Source: an uncultured Psychrobacillus sp.
GTDB taxonomy: Bacteria > Bacillota > Bacilli > Bacillales_A > Planococcaceae
Reading direction: 5' to 3'
Assembly: GCA_934234185.1 (NCBI GenBank)
Contig: CAKQHO010000164.1
Coordinates: 1-5,650, forward strand
DNA: 5,650 bases
Below, piece after piece: positions 1 to 5,135 of the stretch. Under the pieces are notes generated by a model, which was not told the DNA's origin, ran no database searches, and worked only from the letters and a program-made list of their open reading frames with translations. How positions within the stretch are numbered: the first letter of the stretch is position 1; the number at the start of each line of letters is the position of its first letter. A program made the translations under genes and the position numbers.

Positions 1-525
1 GAATAATGCTATGATAAATACGATAAAATTGACGATAAAGCCAGGAATATCAGTCAATAAAGAGGAAATATTAGAATAGCTTAGTAAATCTAATAGAGCA
101 TCTCTCATGCTTTCTAAAATTGCATCTAGTTTATCCTGGATAGAAGCCACCACTTCTGTAGGCAGGCCCTCCATGTATTTGAACAAATTGTTTTGAAAAT
201 CGATCCACAAGCCAGTTAAGTTGTTTAAGTAGTATGGAATAACCTTGGAAGTATAAAGAAGCTGACTAATTAGCTTGGTGATAACGAAGTAGAGCAAACC
301 GGAGATAATACTTATAAAAAATACGAAGTTTGCAATAACCGCAGGTTTTCTTTTCCATTTGAAGGTTTTCTCGGTGAATTTTACTATGGGCTCTAAACAA
401 ATAGCAGTTAATAATGCTAGAACGATAGGTACCGACGCCGGGAGAATAAAAATTGCTGCAAGTATGAGTAAGAGAGTAACAATCGTATATTTCACATACT
501 CTTTTTTTATTAATTTAAATACCAT
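1..525 (-). CDS. AI-2E family (YtvI-like) membrane protein, N-terminal part
   Basis: This minus-strand gene starts at the ATG at 525, and its first 175 codons stay open to the window edge, so the C-terminal half is missing. The start has a good ribosome binding site (AAAGGAG, 9 bases upstream). The protein opens with a short basic stretch and a hydrophobic helix (about residues 13-30), followed by a Pro-containing hydrophobic segment ending in LEPIV (about 31-48). A second membrane helix spans about 61-82, then comes a long amphipathic region (about 85-158) and another helix starting near 160 (IPGFIVNF...). This order of helix pair, basic loop, helix, long soluble stretch and more helices is typical of the AI-2E exporter/YtvI/YueF family of about 350-370 residues. 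YtvI of B. subtilis is linked to sporulation; other members are putative exporters or ion antiporters. The substrate cannot be told from half the protein. The family call is firm; the YtvI subgroup is a guess. Confidence 0.8.
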   Translation of the reverse strand, partial: MVFKLIKKEYVKYTIVTLLLILAAIFILPASVPIVLALLTAICLEPIVKFTEKTFKWKRKPAVIANFVFFISIISGLLYFVITKLISQLLYTSKVIPYYLNNLTGLWIDFQNNLFKYMEGLPTEVVASIQDKLDAILESMRDALLDLLSYSNISSLLTDIPGFIVNFIVFIIALF

Positions 526-558
526 TCTAAATTTCTCCTTTTTGGGGTCGCTTTCCCT

Positions 559-564
559 AGTATA
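559..564 (-). promoter_or_regulatory. weak candidate -10 box for the AI-2E family gene
   Basis: On the minus strand TATACT lies about 35 bases before the start codon at 525, five of six matches to the sigma-A -10 consensus. No acceptable -35 box is seen 16-18 bases upstream and there is no TG extension, so this is only a candidate. The gene must have its own promoter somewhere in 526-650, because a strong terminator closes the upstream YugN-family transcript. The rest of this gap shows no other clear signal. Confidence 0.2.
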
Positions 565-650
565 GACAACATATACCATTTTGAACAGAAATTTTTTTAA
601 CATTCCACTTTACGCTAATAATCTACAGTATATGACAAAAATATTTTATC

Positions 651-695
651 AAAAAAAGAGTGCAGAAAAAGTTATTTAAAACTTTTTCTGCACTC
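651..695 (-). terminator. Rho-independent terminator of the YugN-family gene
   Basis: A perfect 16-bp inverted repeat (658-673 with 680-695; GAGTGCAGAAAAAGTT on the plus strand) encloses a 6-base loop. Read on the minus strand it is followed at once by seven T residues (657-651). It begins 16 bases after the stop codon of the YugN-family gene, where an intrinsic terminator is expected. The plus-strand side lacks a comparable T run, so it should act mainly on the minus strand. Confidence 0.93.
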
Positions 696-711
696 ATTCT
701 TGAATATTTTG

Positions 712-1080
712 TTAAGCTTTTGTATTTTCAAAAGCCGCTAGATCAGCGTTTAATGCTTTTAATGTTTGTTCACAAGATTTTACTAGGTGATTAGGGAAAT
801 GCTCTCCTTCACCATATTCTACACCATGAGGATAATAGTGTTTACCAAGAACAGGTTTTAGTAATGTTATATTTGCATCATGAGCACCTACATCGCCATC
901 GTTAGTGTAACCAAATACACGAAGATAAAAAGTCCCCTCTTTAATTTCAAACTTTTTATCGTAAGTTACGCGTTCGTAGTCCCATTGACCTGCACGGATT
1001 AAACCATTCTGTTTCATTAAATCATCTAGCAAATTTAAATCAACGACTCTGTTTTCTATTCCAGTGTTTTCGAAATGCAT
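712..1080 (-). CDS. YugN-like family protein
   Basis: This encodes a 122-residue soluble protein with no signal peptide or membrane helix. I recognise the YugN-like family from the overall sequence, including the QWDYERVTYDKKFEIKEGTFYLRV stretch (in part, about residues 33-54) and the YYPHGVEYG segment (about 82-90). The family is confined largely to Bacillales, its members are about 120-135 residues, and no biochemical function is established. The start ATG at 1080 has a near-ideal ribosome binding site (AAGGAGG, 9 bases upstream). The gene stands alone: it diverges from the ylbC-like gene and ends at a strong terminator, so it is monocistronic. Being next to ylbC- and ylbF-type genes suggests it is the positional equivalent of B. 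subtilis ylbA, which I recall as a YugN-type protein; that equivalence is inference. The C-terminus is lysine- and alanine-rich and looks complete. Confidence 0.87.
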   Translation of the reverse strand: MHFENTGIENRVVDLNLLDDLMKQNGLIRAGQWDYERVTYDKKFEIKEGTFYLRVFGYTNDGDVGAHDANITLLKPVLGKHYYPHGVEYGEGEHFPNHLVKSCEQTLKALNADLAAFENTKA

Positions 1081-1112
1081 TTTATTTGTCCTCCTTAACG
1101 TTCAATTACCTA

Positions 1113-1141
1113 AGAATACGTTCTAATTAATATTAATTCAA
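1113..1141 (-). promoter_or_regulatory. candidate sigma-A promoter of the YugN-family gene
   Basis: On the minus strand TTGAAT (1141-1136) and TATTCT (1118-1113) are separated by exactly 17 bases. Each box matches the sigma-A consensus at four of six positions. Transcription would start near 1105, giving a leader of about 25 bases that contains the AAGGAGG ribosome binding site. The spacing is ideal but the boxes are only moderate. Confidence 0.4.
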
Positions 1142-1148
1142 ATTCAAA

Positions 1149-1168
1149 AATGTTGCAATGACAACATT
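1149..1168. repeat. 7-bp inverted repeat between divergent genes (possible operator)
   Basis: AATGTTG (1149-1155) and CAACATT (1162-1168) form a perfect inverted repeat around the 6-base spacer CAATGA. It lies just upstream of the candidate minus-strand -35 box and about 20 bases upstream of the candidate plus-strand -10 box of the ylbC-like gene. A dimeric regulator could sit here and affect both genes. No T run follows, so it is not a terminator. A 7-bp arm in AT-rich DNA can arise by chance. Confidence 0.3.
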
Positions 1169-1187
1169 GTGTCTTTCTATATTAGCT

Positions 1188-1196
1188 TGATATACT
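1188..1196 (+). promoter_or_regulatory. candidate extended -10 promoter of the ylbC-like gene
   Basis: TGATATACT is an extended -10 element: TG, one base, then TATACT (five of six matches to TATAAT). A start site near 1203 would give a leader of about 25 bases that includes the ribosome binding site at 1214-1221. The -35 region (TTGTGT, 1167-1172, 18 bases upstream) is poor, which extended -10 promoters tolerate. Confidence 0.4.
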
Positions 1197-1227
1197 TAAG
1201 GAAGGAAACTTGTAAGGGGTGAATCGA

Positions 1228-2307
1228 ATGAAGAATTTATTTCGCATATTAGTAGTGATCGCGTTTATATTATTACTATTTATTTATTTTGACACTCCGA
1301 TTCAAGAAAACGAGTTAATTACCGGTTCAAGCAATTCAGGTCAATTGATTCCTCAGGAAGAAAAAGAAATAATAGAGTCGAACAATATTTTCAGTCGGCC
1401 AAAGCAAGGAATCTCCACTCTTATTGGCAAGCATACACAGGAAGCAATTGAACAGTATGGGAAACCGACAAGGATAGAGCCTTCATCGTTCGGATATGAT
1501 TGGTGGGTGTACAACAACTCCTTTTCGACTTACCTTCTAATTGGTGTCCAGGATGATGTTGTTACGCAAACCTTTGCAGTAGGAAGTAAAATAGATACCG
1601 CTCCTTATCAAATAGGGCAGGACTTAGAAGAGATTTATCGTTTTACCATTGTCTCATCAGAAATAACAATGTTTATGGATGATAATACGTATACGTTTTC
1701 CTTAAATGAAGAGGATATCCATACACGTATTTTAGTTCAATTTGATGATTTATATGCTATGTTATATATTGACAAAGAAAGACAGACGTTAGAGGCAGTC
1801 CGCTTTACAGAGCCACATACATTACTGCTTCATAAGCCATATGATATCCTTTATAGCGGTTCAGGATTAGAAATTAGTACGCCAGATTCATCTTTACAAG
1901 CAAAAATAGATAGTGAGAATGCTAGACAGGTTGTAGAAATAACTAATGTGTATAGATTTCGCAATGGCCTAAAGGTGCTAGAATCAGATTTGTCTTTACA
2001 TGAGATGGCAAGATTTAATAGTGAAGATATGGCTAAAAATAACGTAGTAGTCAATGAAAGCTTTGAAGTACCAAAGTTTAGTGACATGTTAGAAGAATAC
2101 TCCATTACTTTTAATAGAGCTGGAGGAAACACAGCAGCCTTTTATTTTGATGCCGGAGAGGCTGTAAATGGCTGGTTAAATTCGAAGAATCACCGAGATA
2201 CGTTATTAGGAAAATGGTACACCCATACTGGTGTAGGGGTGTACAGCAATTATTACACGCAGAATTTTATCGAACGTCCAAGAAATTGGAGAAAATACGA
2301 TTATTGA
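1228..2307 (+). CDS. ylbC: YlbC-like membrane-anchored CAP-domain protein
   Basis: This predicts a 359-residue protein held at the outer face of the membrane. I chose ATG 1228 over an in-frame GTG at 1219 because AAGGGGTG (1214-1221) sits 6 bases before the ATG and overlaps the GTG. Residues 1-21 are a short basic start and one hydrophobic helix, with no lipobox cysteine. Residues about 60-195 match the CAP-associated N-terminal domain (GKHTQEAIEQYGKPTRIEP..., then the GYDWWVYNN segment). Residues about 235-348 are a CAP/SCP-like domain (ITNVYRFRNGL..., GWLNSKNHRDTLL, HTGVGVYSNYYTQNF). Bacillus YlbC is about this size with the same layout. The CAP core looks degenerate: the usual HS and H of the first helix are N264 and N276, and the GEN motif reads GGN (299-301), while H322 is kept. 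The molecular function of YlbC is unknown. The gene ends tail to tail with the kinase gene, overlapping it by 7 bp. Confidence 0.85.
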   Translation: MKNLFRILVVIAFILLLFIYFDTPIQENELITGSSNSGQLIPQEEKEIIESNNIFSRPKQGISTLIGKHTQEAIEQYGKPTRIEPSSFGYDWWVYNNSFSTYLLIGVQDDVVTQTFAVGSKIDTAPYQIGQDLEEIYRFTIVSSEITMFMDDNTYTFSLNEEDIHTRILVQFDDLYAMLYIDKERQTLEAVRFTEPHTLLLHKPYDILYSGSGLEISTPDSSLQAKIDSENARQVVEITNVYRFRNGLKVLESDLSLHEMARFNSEDMAKNNVVVNESFEVPKFSDMLEEYSITFNRAGGNTAAFYFDAGEAVNGWLNSKNHRDTLLGKWYTHTGVGVYSNYYTQNFIERPRNWRKYDY

Positions 2308-3032
2308 TAAATATAAGTCCCATTTCTTTCTTCATACAATGAACGTATATGCAAGGGAACATTATGGAGGGCAGCGAATTTTGCTGCTCTTTTTTGTATA
2401 ACCTCCACTGGCTCGTTTATTTTTTCTTGGAGCTCTTCATAAGTCATAGTTGGGATTAATTCAACACCACTATTTCGAAAAGGATCTGAAGTCATTATTC
2501 CAGGTACATTTTTATAGAATTCTACTACATCGGCTTGTAAGTAATGCCCGTAAACTACTGCTGTTAAATCACTTCCTCCTCTCCCTAATGTGGTGAAATT
2601 CTGAGAATTTTCCGCAATCCCTTGAAAACCAGGTACCACGATGCAATTGAAGTCTTGGAACGTTTTAATAATCACATCTGTTTCTACTTTTTCAATATTT
2701 GCATCGCCATAATCCTCATTGGTAATAATTCCAGCATTCCTACCATACAGGACTGTTGTTGGCACCCCTTCTTTTTTTAGCTCCGCACATACTACAGATG
2801 CAGATATAAGCTCTCCACATGCGGATAAAAGATCTGTTTCTACACTGTGGGGACTTGCTGGGATTAAATCCAACAGTGTATCTGTTGCATAGTTTTGTCC
2901 TCTTCTTCCCATGGCTGAGACGACAACCAACACTTTCTGACTGGTCGAAATTGCTTTCATGATTCTTTCTCTTACTAATTGTCTGTGCTTCTCATCTTGC
3001 ATAGCAATTCCGCCGTATTTTTGTACTATCAT
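2301..3032 (-). CDS. stand-alone aspartokinase-like catalytic domain (no ACT domains)
   Basis: Aspartokinase phosphorylates L-aspartate as the first step towards DAP, lysine, threonine, methionine and dipicolinate. This 243-residue protein has the amino acid kinase fold motifs in order: KYGG (5-8, normally KFGGTS), VVVSAMGR (36-43), YATDTL (48-53), GE (73-74), PGFQG (134-138), TTLGRGGSD (147-155), SDP (182-184) and GT (238-239). The closest feel is the catalytic half of DapG. It stops where the two C-terminal ACT domains of normal aspartokinases (about 400-450 residues) would begin. It should therefore lack allosteric control, if active. The nucleotide-side loop TDVDG reads KNVPG (174-178), which is unusual. 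I chose ATG 3032, giving MIVQKYGG as in the family, over GTG 3044, which has a poor binding site. The gene diverges from the MurE-type ligase 102 bp away. Specificity for aspartate is likely from R151, S154 and D155, but not certain. Confidence 0.8.
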   Translation of the reverse strand: MIVQKYGGIAMQDEKHRQLVRERIMKAISTSQKVLVVVSAMGRRGQNYATDTLLDLIPASPHSVETDLLSACGELISASVVCAELKKEGVPTTVLYGRNAGIITNEDYGDANIEKVETDVIIKTFQDFNCIVVPGFQGIAENSQNFTTLGRGGSDLTAVVYGHYLQADVVEFYKNVPGIMTSDPFRNSGVELIPTMTYEELQEKINEPVEVIQKRAAKFAALHNVPLHIRSLYEERNGTYIYQ

Positions 3033-3058
3033 ATTTTCAACCACTCTACTCGTGACAT
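3029..3058 (-). other. possible 9-codon leader ORF coupled to the kinase start
   Basis: On the minus strand an ATG at 3058 opens a 9-codon frame (MSRVEWLKI). Its TGA stop (3031-3029) overlaps the kinase ATG (3032-3030) in the arrangement ATGA. The small ORF has a better ribosome binding site (GGAGTG, 3070-3065, 6 bases before its ATG) than the kinase, whose nearest match is the weak GAGTGG. This is the geometry of translational coupling. The peptide has no run of lysine or other regulatory codon, and so short an ORF may be accidental. Confidence 0.3.
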
Positions 3059-3082
3059 TTCAAACACTCCGTTCATACGATA
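3054..3082 (+). promoter_or_regulatory. candidate sigma-E/sigma-K promoter of the MurE-type gene
   Basis: CATACGATA (3074-3082) fits the sigma-K -10 consensus CATA-NNN-TA, and its first eight bases differ from the sigma-E -10 CATACA-N-T at one position. Upstream lie GACATTT (3054-3060, 13 bases away), resembling the sigma-E -35, and AC (3055-3056, 17 bases away), as in sigma-K promoters. A start near 3088 would give a leader of about 45 bases. A competing sigma-A reading exists: GTGACA (3052-3057), 18 bases, TACGAT (3076-3081). I rate the sporulation reading slightly higher. Confidence 0.4.
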
Positions 3083-3096
3083 CAAGGAATTCATTT

Positions 3097-3123
3097 TACT
3101 GTATGCGATGAAACAAGAATGGT
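3097..3123 (-). promoter_or_regulatory. candidate sigma-K/sigma-E promoter of the kinase gene
   Basis: On the minus strand CATACAGTA (3105-3097) fits CATA-NNN-TA for sigma-K and CATACA-N-T for sigma-E without mismatch. AC (3123-3122) lies 16 bases upstream, as in sigma-K promoters. No good sigma-E -35 is seen. The overlapping TAAAAT (3098-3093) could serve as a sigma-A -10 but has no -35 partner. A start near 3091 gives a leader of about 60 bases to the kinase ATG, including the small leader ORF. Confidence 0.35.
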
Positions 3124-3134
3124 GTAGGGAGTGA

Positions 3135-4604
3135 GTGGCTATTTATCCAATAAAAGAGCTCTTAGAGGGTTTAGAATATAAGATAATTGGTGAAATAAAA
3201 AACCCAATGATTAATAGATTTATTGATCATTCAAAGCAAATACAAAAGGGAGATGTATTTGTATCAGAAACGAATAATCCATCCTTTATAGGAGAAGCAA
3301 TTAAAAATGGAGCGGTAGCTGTATTAACAGAAAATTTTATACCGGACTGTGCTATCCCTCAAATTATAGTTCCTTATGAAATGTTTTTAATAAAAGATAA
3401 GATATCCTATATGACGTATCAGAAATACGGGCAGAAGATTAAAGTAGTTGGAATTACCGGTACAAACGGAAAAACGACTGTTGCATCATTTACCGGGCAA
3501 CTGCTAATGCAGTATGGAAAATCTGTCTGTGTTATTGGCACTCTAGGCGTTTATGTAAATGGAAAGAAGCTAGAGAGACGTTTGAGAAATAATACGACTC
3601 TTCCTTTTTATGATTTTATCCAGGTGATTCACTATTGTTATGAGCATCAGATTGAATATATTGTGTTAGAGGCCTCGTCCCAAGGACTATTGGACAATCG
3701 GTTAGGTAGCTATCCAATAGATGTTGCGACATTTTTAAATATTGGGAGAGATCACTTAGAATTTCATGGAGGAATGGTTCCTTATAAAAAATCAAAGGAG
3801 CTTCTGGTTTTATTAGCTAGAAATTTGGTAGTTAATGATAATGATGAATGGTGTAGGTCGGTTGCTCAGAGAGCATATTTGCCAACGAAGCGATTTGGGG
3901 GCCGTTCACATAATGAGGTAATTTTTTCGAAGGAAGGTTATTTAGAAAACCCTGGGCAATTTGAATTTATTGTGCAAGGGGAAAAAATTTCAATAGATAT
4001 GCCTAACGCAGGCTATCATAATGGCTTAAACCTTGGAGCAGCTATTGCTAATTTACTTACACTTGGGTTTCCGTGTAAGGATATTCAACCAGTAAGACTG
4101 CCTGACGGAAGATTAGATAGCGTAGAAAACAAGCAGGGGATAGAGGTGCTAATCGATTATGCACATACTCCAGACGCCTTAGAGGCTTGTTTAGCAGCGG
4201 TAGCATCTTATGCTAAGAGAAATATTTATGTAGTTTTCGGCTGCGGTGGAAACAGAGATAAGCAAAAGAGAAAGTGGATGGGGGAAGTGGCCACTAATTA
4301 TGCAACCAAGGCCATTATTACTTCGGATAATCCGAGATATGAAGACCCTAACGACATTATTACGGAAATCATTAGAGGTGCAGATAGAAGTAAGGTAATA
4401 ATAGAGCCAAACCGAAAGAAAGCTATTCGTCGTGCGCTAGAAATTGCGCAATCTGGAGATGTTGTCTTAATCGCAGGTAAAGGTCATGAGAAGGAGCAAA
4501 TAGTAAAAAATGAAATATTGCCCTTCTCTGACTTGGAGGAGGTAACAAACTACTTTTCAGAGCTTGAAGGTGGTGTAATCACAAAGAAGGATCCAGTAGC
4601 ATAA
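3135..4604 (+). CDS. murE: MurE-type UDP-MurNAc-tripeptide ligase, predicted DAP-adding
   Basis: MurE ligases use ATP to add the third residue, DAP or lysine, to UDP-MurNAc-L-Ala-D-Glu in the cytoplasm. This 489-residue protein is full length for the family. Visible motifs are the Walker A GITGTNGKTT (106-115), DHLEFHG (206-212), the lysine expected to be carbamylated (K221), the NAGYHNGLN segment (291-299), DYAHTPD (341-347), GCGGNRDKQKR (369-379), DNPR (398-401) and AGKGHE (447-452). DNPR with the G and E of AGKGHE is the signature of DAP-adding enzymes; lysine-adding types differ at DNPR. Two substrate motifs are unusual: TTLP (154-157) for the usual TTP, and EASSQ (179-183) for EVSSH. The start is GTG 3135, directly after an in-frame stop. 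GGGAG is only 3 bases before it, so initiation may be weak. No division-cluster genes are adjacent, suggesting a second MurE. The last 17 codons overlap the thioesterase gene on the other strand. Confidence 0.87.
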   Translation: MAIYPIKELLEGLEYKIIGEIKNPMINRFIDHSKQIQKGDVFVSETNNPSFIGEAIKNGAVAVLTENFIPDCAIPQIIVPYEMFLIKDKISYMTYQKYGQKIKVVGITGTNGKTTVASFTGQLLMQYGKSVCVIGTLGVYVNGKKLERRLRNNTTLPFYDFIQVIHYCYEHQIEYIVLEASSQGLLDNRLGSYPIDVATFLNIGRDHLEFHGGMVPYKKSKELLVLLARNLVVNDNDEWCRSVAQRAYLPTKRFGGRSHNEVIFSKEGYLENPGQFEFIVQGEKISIDMPNAGYHNGLNLGAAIANLLTLGFPCKDIQPVRLPDGRLDSVENKQGIEVLIDYAHTPDALEACLAAVASYAKRNIYVVFGCGGNRDKQKRKWMGEVATNYATKAIITSDNPRYEDPNDIITEIIRGADRSKVIIEPNRKKAIRRALEIAQSGDVVLIAGKGHEKEQIVKNEILPFSDLEEVTNYFSELEGGVITKKDPVA

Positions 4605-5050
4605 GCGACAGTTTTTCCATCTGGCTGTGTTACCTTCGACTCTAAAACCAATGTTTGTCTTCCTTTATGTAAGTAGGAGGATGTGGCTACTAATGTTTTT
4701 TCTTGGGTTGCTCTCACATAATGTATCGTCATATTAGTTGTAACAGCACCTTTGCCTAGAGGACGAAGGTCTTTATTGACCAAAAAGCCCATGGCATTAT
4801 CTAGGAGGGTTGCTAAAATCCCACCATGAGGCATATCAAAGCTATTATGTATTAAAGGAGTTACTGGCATAGTGATTTTACATGTATCTCCCTCATACGT
4901 AGTTTCCATTTGAAGGGCTGCGTTTATATAGGTAGGGGCTATATCGTCTTGTTTATTTTTTATTCCTTGTAAGAAATCTTTGATTAGCTGTAGCTCTACG
5001 TCATTCGCAGTTTTTGTTGTTTGCTCAAATAAATGTTGTAATTCTTTCAT
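4550..5050 (-). CDS. PaaI-type hotdog-fold thioesterase
   Basis: This 166-residue protein is predicted to hydrolyse acyl- or aryl-CoA thioesters in the cytoplasm. The signature is NSFDMPHGGILATLLDNAMG (69-88), the PaaI/YdiI-type motif in which the HGG (75-77) and the acidic D84 on the following helix form the active site. The second half (VTTNMTIHYVRATQEKTLVATSSYLHKGRQ, in part, about 103-133) is the usual central strand pair, and the domain closes with VAYATGSFFVI. An N-terminal helical extension of about 50 residues precedes the hotdog domain. ATG 5050 has GGGAG 8 bases upstream. The substrate cannot be predicted. The gene converges on the MurE-type gene with a 55-bp overlap and diverges from ylbF. 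I see no convincing promoter in 5051-5135 on this strand; a TACACT (5085-5080) is the best -10 but lacks a -35. Confidence 0.85.
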   Translation of the reverse strand: MKELQHLFEQTTKTANDVELQLIKDFLQGIKNKQDDIAPTYINAALQMETTYEGDTCKITMPVTPLIHNSFDMPHGGILATLLDNAMGFLVNKDLRPLGKGAVTTNMTIHYVRATQEKTLVATSSYLHKGRQTLVLESKVTQPDGKTVAYATGSFFVITPPSSSEK

Positions 5051-5104
5051 TTCTATATTCTCCCAACTTTACGGTAATTAGTGTAGCGCAATTTCCTCTG
5101 TTTC

Positions 5105-5113
5105 TGTTATGAT
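5105..5113 (+). promoter_or_regulatory. candidate extended -10 promoter of ylbF
   Basis: TGTTATGAT is an extended -10 element: TG, one base, then TATGAT (five of six matches). The base run 17 bases upstream (AGCGCA) is not a usable -35, so recognition would rest on the TG extension. A start near 5120 would leave a leader of about 16 bases that just includes the GGAGG ribosome binding site. Confidence 0.4.
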
Positions 5114-5135
5114 ATACAGGATTGGAGGTTTTAAA

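Noticed and set aside
359..565. Open plus-strand frame of 68 codons near the left end
   Set aside because: It is antisense to the AI-2E family gene, has no ribosome binding site, and its protein resembles nothing I know.
1851..2132. Open minus-strand frame of 93 codons inside the ylbC-like gene
   Set aside because: It lies wholly within a well-supported CAP-domain gene on the other strand and looks like a low-information shadow.
2217..2244. Perfect 8-bp inverted repeat (GTACACCC with GGGTGTAC, 12-base loop)
   Set aside because: It falls inside the conserved last strands of the CAP domain, and no T run or regulatory context goes with it, so coding constraint and chance explain it.
2277..2290. 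Small hairpin TCCAA-GAAA-TTGGA near the end of the ylbC-like gene
   Set aside because: The stem is only 5 bp and no T run follows on either strand, so it is not a terminator.
2301..3044. Kinase gene as a pseudogene remnant of a full aspartokinase
   Set aside because: All catalytic motifs are present in order, the frame is uninterrupted, and the end coincides with the domain boundary. No ACT-like coding remains downstream, where the opposite-strand ylbC-like gene begins.
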